In this document: positions 44,415-53,253 of the stretch, one piece after another
Layout of the letters: every line of letters begins with the position of its first letter
How positions within the stretch are numbered: position 1 is the first letter of the stretch
Notes under the pieces: model-generated
The model's database searches: none
What the model saw: the letters and a program-made list of their open reading frames with translations, nothing else
What the model was told of the DNA's origin: nothing
Made by a program: the position numbers and the translations under genes
From: Erythrobacter sp.
GTDB taxonomy: Bacteria; Pseudomonadota; Alphaproteobacteria; Sphingomonadales; Sphingomonadaceae
DNA length: 64,000 nucleotides
Direction: 5' to 3'
Assembly: GCA_002695185.1 (NCBI GenBank)
Contig: NZOF01000007.1
Span: forward strand, 28,213 to 92,212

Positions 44415-44480
44415 AGAGAGAGGGAAGGGGGGTCGGGGATGGTGTCCGGAACTTGCCGGACGCCATGAGGAGTTTCCCCC
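44415..44480 (+). promoter_or_regulatory. polypurine-hairpin leader (c) of the ParB-like gene
   Basis: AGAGAGAGGGAAGGGGGG at 44415-44432, then a 9-bp hairpin 44441-44464 (GGTGTCCGG-AACTTG-CCGGACGCC), then GAGGAG and TTTCCCCC directly before the GTG. The CCCCC could pair with the G-tract. Confidence 0.6.
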
Positions 44481-46595
44481 GTGATCCAAACCGTCAAACT
44501 CAGCAAGCTGCGTCTCTCGCCAATCAACGTTCGCACAGCGCCGGACGAGCAGCTCCAGATCGGACCCATGGCCGCGAGCATCGAGGCCAAGGGCGTTCTG
44601 CAGAACCTTCTCGTCACTCCGGCCAAAAAGCCGCGCGGCACCTATGAGGTGTTCGACGGCGGCCGCCGTTGGCGAGCGCTCCGTCTCCTGGCGGAGCGCG
44701 GCACGATCTCGGAGGCGGACTACGACGTGCCTGTCATGGTGCTGACGGGGGAGGATGCCGAACTCTCCGAAACTTCGACCGCCACCAACTTTCATCAGCT
44801 CAAGATGACGCCGGCCGAAGAATGCCGCGCTTTCCAGCACTTCATCGGCAAGAGCGGCGACATCGATGCGGTTGCCAAGCGGTTCGGCGTCACCCGTCGC
44901 TTCGTGGAAGGTCGCCTGCGGCTCGCCTCTCTCGCCGAGCCGATCTTCGAGGCGCTGAGCAAGGGCGAGATCACGCTCGATATCGCCAAGGCATACGCCT
45001 CGACCGAGAACCGCGAGAAGCAGCTCCTCGTCTGGAGCACGTATAAGCACAGTGAGGTGACCGCGGACACGATCCGCCGGGTCATCGAAAACGAGACGCT
45101 CAAAGCCAGCGACCCCATCGCGATGCTGGTCGGCGAACCGCGCTATCGTGCTGCCGGCGGCAAGATCGACGGCGACCTTTTCACAGACGGCAACGACCGT
45201 TGGGTCAATCCGGAGATCGCCCATCGTCTCGCCGGCGAGATCATGGAGGCCGAGGCCCGGCGGATCGGTGAGGAGACCGGGCTCGCCTGGATCCGCCCGA
45301 TCGCCAGCAACTACACGCACAATGCCGCCCACGGGCTCTACCGCGTCATTCTTCAGCCGCCGGAACTGACCGCGGCCCAGAGTGCTCGGCTTGGCGAAAT
45401 CGCAGAGCGTCGCGGTGCTCTCGAGGCCGAGATGCAGGATGCGGATCTGTCCGAGGAGGCGGTCAAGCTGCTCGACCAGGAAGATGATCGGCTGATCGCC
45501 GAGGCCGAGGCAATCGAGAATCGCCCACCGGTGTTGCCGGACGAGCTGAAAGCCCATGTGGGAGCGTTCCTCGTCCTCACCCCCCAAGGCGAGATGCGGC
45601 TCGACTCGCAATATTACAGCGAGCAGCAAATCCTCATCGAAAAGCCGCGCGAATCCGTCACGGGCGAGGATGACAATGCTCGTGACGGCGAGGCGGGTCG
45701 GGAAGATTCGCCGACCGGAGGATTTCGCGTCGCCGATCGTGGTCCCGCGCAGCCGGGCCGTCGGCCCGAGGCGGTGGCGCCCGGCGGAAAGCCACTCAGC
45801 GGGCGGCTGTATGATGAGCTTGCGATCCAGCGACGCGACGTCCTGGCGTCGTGCCTCCTGGCGCAGCCCGCACTGGCGCTCGACTTCGCGCTGTTCGTGA
45901 TGATCGACGCCCGGATGTGCTCATCTGGCGGTCCCGCCGATAGCGCCGTCAAGTACGGCACGACGATTCGCGCGATGGGTCCGCAGGATCCCATGGTCGG
46001 AGATATGCCCAGCTCCCGCGCACGCGCCTACCTGGCGGAAGCCCATGATGGTCTCGACGCCGCGTGGACCGAGCATGATAGCGAGGTGGGTCGTTTCGAG
46101 GGGTTCCGCGCTCTCGACGATGACAGCAAGGCGAACTGGCTCGCTTACATCGTCGCGTTGTCGCTCGAAGCGAAGCCCGGCCCGTCCAATGTCCAGGTTC
46201 CGCTTCACAACCGGATCGCCACGATCCTCGAGGTCGACGTCGCGGGCTGGTGGCGGCCGACCTCGGAGAATTTCTTCGACCGCGTGAACAAGGGCACGAT
46301 CCTCAGCCTTCTCCACGATGTCGGGGGGCCGGCGCTCACGGCCCGTCACGCTTCGCTCAAGAAGACCGAGATCTCCGAAAGCTGCCAGAAGCTGTTCGCC
46401 GGGGAGTCGATCGTCGAACCTGAGGTCAAGCAGGCTGCGCTCGCCTGGGTTCCCAATGCGATGCGCTTCCTCGACGATGCCAACGCGACCGTCATCGATC
46501 CCGCTGATGACGGCGATGCCGAAGAACCGTCCGATGACGCAGACCGCGGCTCGCAGGCCGAGGACGTCGAGCTCTTCGAACCGGTCGAGGCCTGA
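44481..46595 (+). CDS. large ParB-like domain protein
   Basis: 704 residues from a GTG. The N-terminal ParB/Srx domain reads LRLSPINVRTAPDEQLQIGP, YEVFDGGRRWRALRLLAERG, then a helix-turn-helix region (GDIDAVAKRFGVTRRFVEGR). The long remainder has an acidic linker and a C-terminal helical domain (VDVAGWWRPTSENFFDRVNK) with no partition role known. It is too long for a partition ParB and lacks a neighbouring ParA. Proteins of this type are widespread on plasmids, perhaps as CTP-dependent DNA-loading or nuclease proteins. Confidence 0.85.
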   Translation: MIQTVKLSKLRLSPINVRTAPDEQLQIGPMAASIEAKGVLQNLLVTPAKKPRGTYEVFDGGRRWRALRLLAERGTISEADYDVPVMVLTGEDAELSETSTATNFHQLKMTPAEECRAFQHFIGKSGDIDAVAKRFGVTRRFVEGRLRLASLAEPIFEALSKGEITLDIAKAYASTENREKQLLVWSTYKHSEVTADTIRRVIENETLKASDPIAMLVGEPRYRAAGGKIDGDLFTDGNDRWVNPEIAHRLAGEIMEAEARRIGEETGLAWIRPIASNYTHNAAHGLYRVILQPPELTAAQSARLGEIAERRGALEAEMQDADLSEEAVKLLDQEDDRLIAEAEAIENRPPVLPDELKAHVGAFLVLTPQGEMRLDSQYYSEQQILIEKPRESVTGEDDNARDGEAGREDSPTGGFRVADRGPAQPGRRPEAVAPGGKPLSGRLYDELAIQRRDVLASCLLAQPALALDFALFVMIDARMCSSGGPADSAVKYGTTIRAMGPQDPMVGDMPSSRARAYLAEAHDGLDAAWTEHDSEVGRFEGFRALDDDSKANWLAYIVALSLEAKPGPSNVQVPLHNRIATILEVDVAGWWRPTSENFFDRVNKGTILSLLHDVGGPALTARHASLKKTEISESCQKLFAGESIVEPEVKQAALAWVPNAMRFLDDANATVIDPADDGDAEEPSDDADRGSQAEDVELFEPVEA

Positions 46596-46690
46596 CCACC
46601 CGGCCACGGCCATCCGAACAACCGCGAGAAACTGGCCGTCGGCGCGCCCGCGTCGGCGGTCATCCCGTCATGCGACCGGAGCACATCACC

Positions 46691-47638
46691 ATGCGCGCCA
46701 AATCGACACCGAGCCGCGACGTCGCGGCCGAGATCACCAGTCTCATCATCCGCAAACTGGAGGAAGGGGTTGCGCCCTGGAGCCGACCGTGGCGCGTCAC
46801 AGGCGCCGGGGGCAGACCGCTGCGGCACTGTGGCACGCCATACACCGGCATCAACACCATCTATCTCTGGGCGATCGCCGACGCGAATGGCTATCGATCC
46901 CGCTATTGGATGACTTACCGCCAGGCCGAGGCCCTTGGCGCAAATGTCCGCCGCGGCGAAAGCGGCTCACTCTCGGTCTATTATTCCAACTTCAAAAAGA
47001 CCGAGGCCAATCCCGTTACGGGCGCCGAGACCGAAAAGAATATCCGGTTCCTGCGGCACTATGTCGTCTTCAACGCTGATCAGATCGATGGTCTTCCAGC
47101 CTATTTCTATCCCCGCTCCGACATCATCGATCCTGGCGACCCGTCCGACCGTCAAGGCGCGATCGACGCCTTTTTCGGAGCTGTCCCTGCCGAAGTGCGC
47201 CACGGGGGCGATCGCGCCTTCTTCCACCCAACTTTCGATTACATTCAGATGCCGCACCAGCGGTCCTTCAGGACGATGGACCACTATGCTTCGGTGCGCG
47301 CGCACGAGACGACGCATTGGTCGGGCGGCACCGCCCGCCTCGCGCGGACGTTCGGCAAGCGGTTTGGGGACCAGGCATACGCATTCGAGGAGCTGGTCGC
47401 CGAGATCGGCAGCGGTCTCATCTGCGCACAGCTCGGATTGCCCAATGAGCTCCACGACAATCATGCGAGCTATGTCGCCCACTGGCTCGGAATCCTGCGC
47501 GCGGACAAGACCGCGATCATCCACGCCGCAGCCAAGGCCGAACAGGCTTTCAACTATCTCCTCGCCTTCAGCAGCGATCATCGGGACGAGGGCGCGCCAG
47601 TGCCCGCTCCCGTCGATCCGCTGGCAGAAGCCGCCTGA
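46691..47638 (+). CDS. ardC: ArdC-like antirestriction protein (ssDNA-binding plus zincin)
   Basis: 315 residues from the ATG at 46691 (GGAGC upstream); an ATG at 46670 is possible. The N-terminal domain (IIRKLEEGVAPWSRPWRVTG, NTIYLWAIADANGYRSRYWM) is the ArdC ssDNA-binding domain, formerly DUF1738. The C-terminal metallopeptidase domain has the zinc motif RAHETTHWSGG near residue 205 and the third ligand in AFEELVAEIGSGLI. ArdC protects entering plasmid single strands from restriction. Confidence 0.92.
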   Translation: MRAKSTPSRDVAAEITSLIIRKLEEGVAPWSRPWRVTGAGGRPLRHCGTPYTGINTIYLWAIADANGYRSRYWMTYRQAEALGANVRRGESGSLSVYYSNFKKTEANPVTGAETEKNIRFLRHYVVFNADQIDGLPAYFYPRSDIIDPGDPSDRQGAIDAFFGAVPAEVRHGGDRAFFHPTFDYIQMPHQRSFRTMDHYASVRAHETTHWSGGTARLARTFGKRFGDQAYAFEELVAEIGSGLICAQLGLPNELHDNHASYVAHWLGILRADKTAIIHAAAKAEQAFNYLLAFSSDHRDEGAPVPAPVDPLAEAA

Positions 47639-47665
47639 CCCCTCCCGCTTGCGAAAGGACCCCTC

Positions 47666-48274
47666 ATGGGTTGGCTCACCATGCCCTTCACGTCGATGGG
47701 CGGTCACGCCTCGGCAAAGGCCTATCTCGACGACCAGTTCACCTATAGCCGCGAGGTCGATGGGGGCACCGCGGGTCTCAGGGTGCTCGCCTCGTCCTGT
47801 CCGCAGAACCGCACCTACTATGCCGCTGCGCAGGTGATGACGAACGGTGCCGGCGGCGAAGTGTTCGCGATCATCTGCAAGATTCTCTGGAACCCAGGCA
47901 GCAAGACCGGTGAGCAGTTCGGCTACAAGGACATGACCGAGTCGATGGGGCCGTGCGAGGACGGATGCCCCCAGCACATCCTCGACCTGTTGACGCCGAC
48001 CGACGAGGAGCACGCGCTCGACTGGCGTCGTCGCTGCGCCGAGAACCTGAAGCGCCGCTCGCGCAAGATCGCGGACGGTGATCGGATCCGGCTGGAGCAG
48101 CCGGTCACCTTCTCCGACGGCCACGTCGGGCAGGAATTCATCGTCGAAAAGCGGGGCCGCCGTATAACCCTTCGCGATCCCGAGGGCCATGGGCGCTATC
48201 GGATCAGCCGCTTGATGGAGCGCAGGTGGCAGGTTGTACCAACGACCAAGATCCACAAGACGATCTTTGCCTGA
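47666..48274 (+). CDS. unknown plasmid protein (possibly DUF6927)
   Basis: 202 residues, starting 27 bases after the ardC-like gene with GAAAGGA upstream. The sequence is soluble, with GYKDMTESMGPCEDGCPQHI giving a cysteine pair and a C-terminal SH3-like stretch (RIRLEQPVTFSDGHVGQEFI). I recall a similar domain, DUF6927, in plasmid proteins but am not certain. Function unknown. Confidence 0.75.
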   Translation: MGWLTMPFTSMGGHASAKAYLDDQFTYSREVDGGTAGLRVLASSCPQNRTYYAAAQVMTNGAGGEVFAIICKILWNPGSKTGEQFGYKDMTESMGPCEDGCPQHILDLLTPTDEEHALDWRRRCAENLKRRSRKIADGDRIRLEQPVTFSDGHVGQEFIVEKRGRRITLRDPEGHGRYRISRLMERRWQVVPTTKIHKTIFA

Positions 48275-48313
48275 GCCGTCGCGACGGTATCATGCTTCCA
48301 GAGAGGTTTTGCC

Positions 48314-48514
48314 ATGATTGCCTTGAGTCCCGGCCTGTCACCCAAGCGCCTGCTCCTGTGCAGTCGCGAAAACGCGAATCGCGTCGCGTCGCGGCTGTTC
48401 GAGGAGTGCCCCGGTCGCGTGAGCATCGTGCGAACCGCCAACCCGATCCAGCCCTTCCGCGTATGCACATCGCCAACATGGGGCGAACGCGTCGAAGTCG
48501 AGATGGTGTTTTGA
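48314..48514 (+). CDS. small unknown protein
   Basis: 66 residues, ATG at 48314 after AGAGAGG. It is basic with two cysteines and reads like a small soluble protein (VSIVRTANPIQPFRVCTS). Its stop overlaps the start region of the thermonuclease-like gene. No family recognised. Confidence 0.55.
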   Translation: MIALSPGLSPKRLLLCSRENANRVASRLFEECPGRVSIVRTANPIQPFRVCTSPTWGERVEVEMVF

Positions 48515-49019
48515 GGCGCCGCGTCTTCCTTCTCGTCGCCGCTACCGCGGCACCCCTATTCATTTCCGCGCCGATCGCGCACAGACTTTCGACGCGCGAG
48601 GACGAGCCATCGACGGCGATACCGTCGCCGTGGACTTCCGCCTGCTCGGTGTCGACGCGTTTGAAAGACGCCAACTCTGTCGGAACACAGCGGGCTGCTG
48701 GCAATGTGGCAAGGTCGCGCAGGACTTCGCCGCCAAGGCCCTGCGGTCGGGTGAAGCAACTATCAGCCTCAGATCGGACAGCAGCTACGGGCGGCCGGTC
48801 GCGACAGTCACCATCGATGGCCAGGACCTTGGCGAACGCATGATCCGGCACGGCCTAGCTATTCCCGAGGTCCAATACCTTCGCGGCGAACCGGTCCGCG
48901 CGCGGCGCTACGCCTCGGCATTCGCGCAAGCCAAAGCGGCGAGGGTAGGGGCTTTCTCCGGCTCATGGCTGGAGCTCTCCCGTTGGCGGAAAGGTGAACG
49001 TCTCACATGCAAGCGCTAA
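48511..49019 (+). pseudogene. thermonuclease-like (SNase) gene with a frameshift after its signal peptide
   Basis: A TTG at 48511 opens a frame with a good signal peptide (RRRVFLLVAATAAPLFISAP). A second frame, open from before 48540 to 49019, carries the SNase domain: RAIDGDTVAVDFRLLGVDAF, ERRQLC and SSYGRPVATVTIDGQDLG. Both nuclease arginines, the glutamate (AFERRQ) and DGDT are present. No start codon exists in the SNase frame upstream of DGDT; the first GTG (48630) would remove it. A one-base indel at about 48545-48585 explains this, whether real or a sequencing error. Confidence 0.65.
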
Positions 49020-49026
49020 GATCCGC

Positions 49027-49515
49027 TCAGATCGCCAGGGTGGGATCGGCCCACCATGAGGGACCCTGCTCGAAAGCCGCGTCCAGTTTCACCATCGGAC
49101 CGTCCGGCGCGTCGGCGACATAGGGGTTGGTAAGCGGCATCCGCGTCGCCTTCAGCCGCCCCTGCTCTCCCGCGACACGGCCGCGCCGCTCGAGCAGATC
49201 CTCGAGCCATTCCAGATCGTCGAGCATCGCTACCACGCCGCGCCCGGCCAGGCAGAAATAGACGCAGCGCTGGAAGTCGTCGGCGCCGTCGTTGGCGAGG
49301 ATCTCGGAGAGCTTCCCCTTGCCCGCGGGGATGCCCTCATGAACCCAGCTCACCGCCTCGCGCAGTTCACGAACCGAATAATAGGCGTCCTCGACGTGCA
49401 TCCCGATCGATGCGTTCGCGATCATGCGGCGCGTCGGCCGGTTCTCGGAATCCAGCGCCGCATCGCGCAGCGTGATGTCGAGGTCGAAGCGCTCGCGAAA
49501 CGGTGTCGTCGTCAT
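49027..49515 (-). CDS. unknown protein on the opposite strand
   Basis: 162 residues; ATG at 49515 with CAGGAG upstream. The protein is acidic (FDLDITLRDAALDSENRPTR, EDAYYSVRELREAVSWVHEG), without signal or membrane segments. It is the only minus-strand gene after 37 kb. It converges with the thermonuclease and diverges from the DpdA-like gene. Family not recognised. Confidence 0.7.
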   Translation of the reverse strand: MTTTPFRERFDLDITLRDAALDSENRPTRRMIANASIGMHVEDAYYSVRELREAVSWVHEGIPAGKGKLSEILANDGADDFQRCVYFCLAGRGVVAMLDDLEWLEDLLERRGRVAGEQGRLKATRMPLTNPYVADAPDGPMVKLDAAFEQGPSWWADPTLAI

Positions 49516-49590
49516 GCCAAATCTCCTGCGCCACGGAACGTATCGTGAACACGCCGAGCCGTCAATATCACCAAGCCCAAGGAGCCCGCT

Positions 49591-50601
49591 ATGCCGATTG
49601 AGATCATCGTTGGGCTGCCGCACCTAAGCGAGGGACCGATCCTCGCCCAGGCTCGCGCGTTGAAGCAGCCCGCGCTCATTTCCGCGAATGGTTTGTCTCG
49701 CTGGACCGAACGCCGGGGGTGGCGGGAATGGGACGGGTGGCGGCTTTCCCAGCTTAGGAATGCCAAGGGACTGGCGGCGCTCTGCCTGGACTCGGCCGGG
49801 TTCGTCGCGGCGGCTCGATACGGCGGCTTCCCTTGGTCGCTCGCCGATTATGTCGCGCTCGCGGCCGCCTTTCCCTTTCGGTGGTGGGCGAGCGCCGACT
49901 ATTGCGTCGAGGAAGAAATCGCTCGCGACCGCGAGGAGGTCATCGACCGCCTTTCGCGCACGATCCGCGCCAATCTCGACTGTCGCCGTCTCGCCCAGGA
50001 TCATGGCATCGCTGAAACCCTGATGCCGGTCATCCAAGGCCGCCGTCCGAAGGATTATGAGCGCTGCATCGATGCGCTGTGGGGATCGCTGAAGCCCGGG
50101 TCGCTGATCGGCGTCGGCAGCATGTGCCGGAGAGATGTCCATGGTCCGGCGGGGGTCATCGCCGTCATCGACCATCTGGATCAGATATTGCCCAGGGGGG
50201 TCCGGCTGCACGCATTTGGCGTGAAGGGTTCGGCGCTGCCATACCTGCTTCCGTTCGAGCACCGGGTCGCGTCGATCGACAGCCAGGCATACGGCATCAG
50301 CGCCCGACAAGCCGCCCGCCAGGCCCGTGTGTCCAAGAGCGACCGCTTTGTGGCCGACCATATGGCGCGGTGGGTGGGCGCACAGCACGAACGTCTTGCC
50401 AGCCACCCTTTACGCCTGCCGCACCATCGGCCTGCGGAACCCGATCCGGTCCCGACGGCCCCTTGGGAAACGGCGATCGCGCAGGCCCGAGCCGAGATCC
50501 GCGAGCTCATCGAGAGCGGGGATCTCGATCACGACGAGATGACGGCTCCGTGGATCGAGCAATGGGCGGCTGACATCTACCGCGAGCGGCTCGCCGGCTG
50601 A
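49591..50601 (+). CDS. DpdA-like TGT-family protein (7-deazaguanine insertion into DNA)
   Basis: 336 residues. The pattern is that of tRNA-guanine transglycosylases: LCLDSAGFVAAARYGGF (Asp67, like DSGGF), ADYCVEEEIARDREEVIDR, PVIQGRRPKDYERCI, a GVGSM segment (174-178), LHAFGVKG (207-) and SIDSQAYG with Asp230 at the position of the nucleophile. It lacks the TGT zinc motif CxCxxC. This combination is known from DpdA, which places preQ0-type bases in DNA. No preQ0 synthesis genes are in the window, so the base would come from the host. AAGGAG precedes the ATG. Confidence 0.72.
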   Translation: MPIEIIVGLPHLSEGPILAQARALKQPALISANGLSRWTERRGWREWDGWRLSQLRNAKGLAALCLDSAGFVAAARYGGFPWSLADYVALAAAFPFRWWASADYCVEEEIARDREEVIDRLSRTIRANLDCRRLAQDHGIAETLMPVIQGRRPKDYERCIDALWGSLKPGSLIGVGSMCRRDVHGPAGVIAVIDHLDQILPRGVRLHAFGVKGSALPYLLPFEHRVASIDSQAYGISARQAARQARVSKSDRFVADHMARWVGAQHERLASHPLRLPHHRPAEPDPVPTAPWETAIAQARAEIRELIESGDLDHDEMTAPWIEQWAADIYRERLAG

Positions 50602-50702
50602 TGAGAGGGGAGGGGGGCAGGAATGGGGTGAGCATGAGGCTCGCCAGAGTGAGGCGCCCGTCCCCGACGGAGGTGCCCCGCTACCCTCCAAGGAGATCGG
50701 CC
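50602..50702 (+). promoter_or_regulatory. polypurine-hairpin leader (d) of the PRTRC cassette
   Basis: TGAGAGGGGAGGGGGG at 50602-50617, then hairpin 50627-50645 (GGTGAGC-ATGAG-GCTCGCC). Both leaders (c) and (d) begin the stem with GGTG and close it with CGCC. ACCCTCC near 50683 is complementary to the purine tract. AAGGAG precedes the GTG at 50703. Confidence 0.6.
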
Positions 50703-52310
50703 GTGACCGCACCCCAGCCCACCGGAACCACCATGGTCCCACTCGCCCGGATAGCCATCGGCTACAACCCGCGCCGCTATTTCGACAGCAAGAAGCACGA
50801 CGAACTTGTCGCGTCGCTCAGGCTGCGCGGCATGCTTCAGCCGATTCTGGTGCGTCCGGCGGACGACGGCGAAGATCGCTACATCATCGTCGCCGGCGGG
50901 CGGCGGTATCGCGCCGCGCTCGAAGCGTTCGGTGCGGACGGCGAAGCGCCGGTCATCATCCGGGAGATGACCGACCAGGAAGCGCTCGAGGCGGCGATCG
51001 ACGAAAACGATATCCGGGATGACGCCTCCGAAACCGAACAGGCCGATGCCGCGGTCCGGGTCCTCGCCGCCTGCCAGAACGACCGCGGCGAGGCCGGCCG
51101 GCGTCTTGGCTGGTCGCGCGCCAAGCTCGACCGCCGCCTCGCGCTGGCCAACCTTTCGGACGCAGTGAAACTCGCGCTCGACGAGCGCCGCATCAAGGTC
51201 GGCCACGCCGAGCTGCTCGCCGCCGTGCCGGCGGACAAGCAGGACAAGGCGCTCGAGACCATCCTGGGAGCCGGCCTCGACATCGGGAAGACCCGCGACC
51301 TCCTCATGCGCGTAACCCAGAACCTTGCCGACGCCTGTTTCGACAAGTCCGAATGCACGACCTGTCCGTTCAACTTCGGGACCCAACGCGCGCTCTTCGA
51401 GACCCACGTCGACGATGGTCATTGCACCAACGCGGCATGCTTCCAGCTCAAGACGGACGCGGTCGAGCAGGCCCGTCAGGAGGAGCAGGATCGTTCCGCC
51501 TCAGCCGCCGACGCCGCCGACGAAAACGATCTCGACGAGGCTGATGAGGCCGAGGATCACGAAGATGAGCGAGCGGACGGGGTCGAGGCGACCGCTCGGC
51601 GAGCCGCGCTCGCGCCGGGAACTCCATCGGGTCGGGCGACGGGGCGATCGAACGCGAACGCCAATGGCCCCAGCGTCACCGCGAAATCGATCGCGGGCCG
51701 CACAAGCGATCTGCGGGAGGCAACCTGGCGCACCGCGCTGGCGCGCGGGCTCGCAGACAACGCTTCTCATGCTCGAACCGCCATCCTCGTCGCCGCGCTG
51801 ACCGGCACGCTCTCCCAGATCAAGTCGAGCACGCTGACGGCGCGAGCCGGCCTCCTCGTCAACCCGTCCTTCCCTGATCTGAGCTTCGGGGGCAAAATCG
51901 ATGAGGTTCGCGAGCTTTCCGAGGCCCAGGCGGCAACGGCGCTCTCAGCGATCGGCGCCGCCTACGCCCGCGACGTGCAATCGTTCAGCCATGTCGCCGA
52001 TCTCGCAAGGGCGTTCGACGTCGACATCCGCCAGGTCTGGCAGGTCGATCGCGCCTTTCTCGAGCGATATACCAAGGACGAGCTGAAATTCGTCGCCCGG
52101 GAGTGCGGGCTGATCTCGCACATGGGCGAGAAGGCCTTTGCCAAGCTTCTCGGCTCCAAGAAGGCCGATCTGGTCACCGGCATGCTGAACGCCGCCGGCT
52201 TCGATTGGGCGGGTCGGCTGCCGAGCGCGATGACCCTCGACGGGCAATATGGCGCGGCCTCCGGCGCCGCCCCGATGTCCAGCCGCCGCGTCGATGCGCT
52301 CGCCGCCTGA
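50703..52310 (+). CDS. PRTRC system ParB-family protein
   Basis: 535 residues, GTG start after AAGGAG. The N-terminal ParB/Srx domain (MVPLARIAIGYNPRRYFDSK, DRYIIVAGGRRYRAALEAFG) and a helix-turn-helix (AGRRLGWSRAKLDRRLALAN) are followed by a cysteine-rich module (CFDKSECTTCPFNFG...CTNAACF) likely to bind zinc. An acidic linker and the PRTRC-specific C-terminus follow. First gene of the PRTRC (ParB-related, ThiF-related) cassette; it may direct the system to DNA. Confidence 0.88.
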   Translation: MTAPQPTGTTMVPLARIAIGYNPRRYFDSKKHDELVASLRLRGMLQPILVRPADDGEDRYIIVAGGRRYRAALEAFGADGEAPVIIREMTDQEALEAAIDENDIRDDASETEQADAAVRVLAACQNDRGEAGRRLGWSRAKLDRRLALANLSDAVKLALDERRIKVGHAELLAAVPADKQDKALETILGAGLDIGKTRDLLMRVTQNLADACFDKSECTTCPFNFGTQRALFETHVDDGHCTNAACFQLKTDAVEQARQEEQDRSASAADAADENDLDEADEAEDHEDERADGVEATARRAALAPGTPSGRATGRSNANANGPSVTAKSIAGRTSDLREATWRTALARGLADNASHARTAILVAALTGTLSQIKSSTLTARAGLLVNPSFPDLSFGGKIDEVRELSEAQAATALSAIGAAYARDVQSFSHVADLARAFDVDIRQVWQVDRAFLERYTKDELKFVARECGLISHMGEKAFAKLLGSKKADLVTGMLNAAGFDWAGRLPSAMTLDGQYGAASGAAPMSSRRVDALAA

Positions 52311-52346
52311 TCCACTTTCCTCGCATCCGAACAAGGACGAACGACC

Positions 52347-52775
52347 ATGCTTATCGCAAACCTGCTCCCGCTGCTCCACCGCTATTCGCTAGGGTTCGAC
52401 CTTGTCGCCGGGCCCGACGATACTGTGACCCTGACCGTCATCCCTCGGAAGGTCGAGGGCACGACGGCCGCCCTCGAGGTCGGCGAGACAAGGCCCATCT
52501 CGATCACCGCAAGCGCCGCGGAAATCGACGCGGAACTCGCGCGCGGCGCTGACGGCGCGCTCGGTCAGCTGATCGCGACGCGCAAGACGCTCGCCGATCA
52601 GATCGCCGACCAACGTCTAGCCGCTGAAGCCGCCAAGGCCGCCTCCGCCGAGGCCGCCAAGGCAAGGGCGACACCGGCGCCGGCAAAGACGGCGACCACT
52701 TCCGCGTCGCCGGCACCAGCTCCGAACGCGCTCCCGGCCGAGGCCAAATCGAACGAGCCGGCAAGCCTCTGGTGA
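52347..52775 (+). CDS. PRTRC system protein E
   Basis: 142 residues. A folded N-terminal half (LLPLLHRYSLGFDLVAGPDD, LTVIPRKVEGTTAALE) ends in the family motif ALGQLIATRKTLADQIADQR, followed by an alanine/proline-rich tail. Position after the ParB-family gene and before protein C is that of PRTRC protein E. Function unknown. Confidence 0.85.
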   Translation: MLIANLLPLLHRYSLGFDLVAGPDDTVTLTVIPRKVEGTTAALEVGETRPISITASAAEIDAELARGADGALGQLIATRKTLADQIADQRLAAEAAKAASAEAAKARATPAPAKTATTSASPAPAPNALPAEAKSNEPASLW

Positions 52776-52819
52776 CGGCCCCCGCTTCGGCCCGTGTTCA
52801 ATCTCTCAGGAGAAGCCCC

Positions 52820-53026
52820 ATGCAGATCAATCACCTTGCGCGCGCTTATCGATATGGTGGAATCGACCTCCCGGTTCCGCCCCACCTTGCCGAAGACCCG
52901 CAGGGCCTGCGCGCGTACCATGCCACCCTCTATCCCGCGATTCTGAACGCCGAGCTGGTCGACGCCGGCGTCACCGCGGGTACCCATGTCACCGAGTACC
53001 GCCGCGCGGTCGGCACCAAGGGATAG
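52820..53026 (+). CDS. PRTRC system protein C, ubiquitin-like candidate
   Basis: 68 residues; ATG at 52820 with CAGGAGAA upstream. It reads YRYGGIDLPVPPHLAEDPQG, YHATLYPAILNAELV, and ends in TEYRRAVGTKG. Protein C is assigned to prokaryotic ubiquitin-like beta-grasp proteins (Prok_Ub family), and the C-terminal glycine here would be the residue activated by an E1. The next genes supply E2-like, JAMM and E1-like proteins. Whether the glycine is used, and whether processing is needed, is not shown by the sequence. Confidence 0.85.
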   Translation: MQINHLARAYRYGGIDLPVPPHLAEDPQGLRAYHATLYPAILNAELVDAGVTAGTHVTEYRRAVGTKG

Positions 53027-53028
53027 CC

Positions 53029-53253
53029 GTGGCGCGCAAGGCCGACGCGGTCCTTCCCGCCGCACCCCGCAAGACACTCCTCGAATGGATCGAGTTCGAC
53101 GATGGCGACGCTACCCGCTCTCCCGGACCACCCTGCGACCCGCAGGCCCGGGCCCTCCACCTCAAGATCCTCATCGACCCGGCATCGCAACACGGCGAAC
53201 CGGCCGAGCCCCTCCAGTCTCCCAACGGCTTGCGACTGCCCCCGCTCGGCTGA
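53029..53253 (+). CDS. small frame at the PRTRC F start, separate gene or N-terminal part of F
   Basis: 74 codons from a GTG two bases after the protein C stop (ARKADAVLPAAPRKTLLEWI, then EFDDGDATRSPG). In this stretch it has the more protein-like composition, whereas the frame of protein F over the same bases is serine/arginine-rich. So either this is a small gene, or protein F has lost its N-terminus to a frameshift near 53250. Confidence 0.45.
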   Translation: MARKADAVLPAAPRKTLLEWIEFDDGDATRSPGPPCDPQARALHLKILIDPASQHGEPAEPLQSPNGLRLPPLG

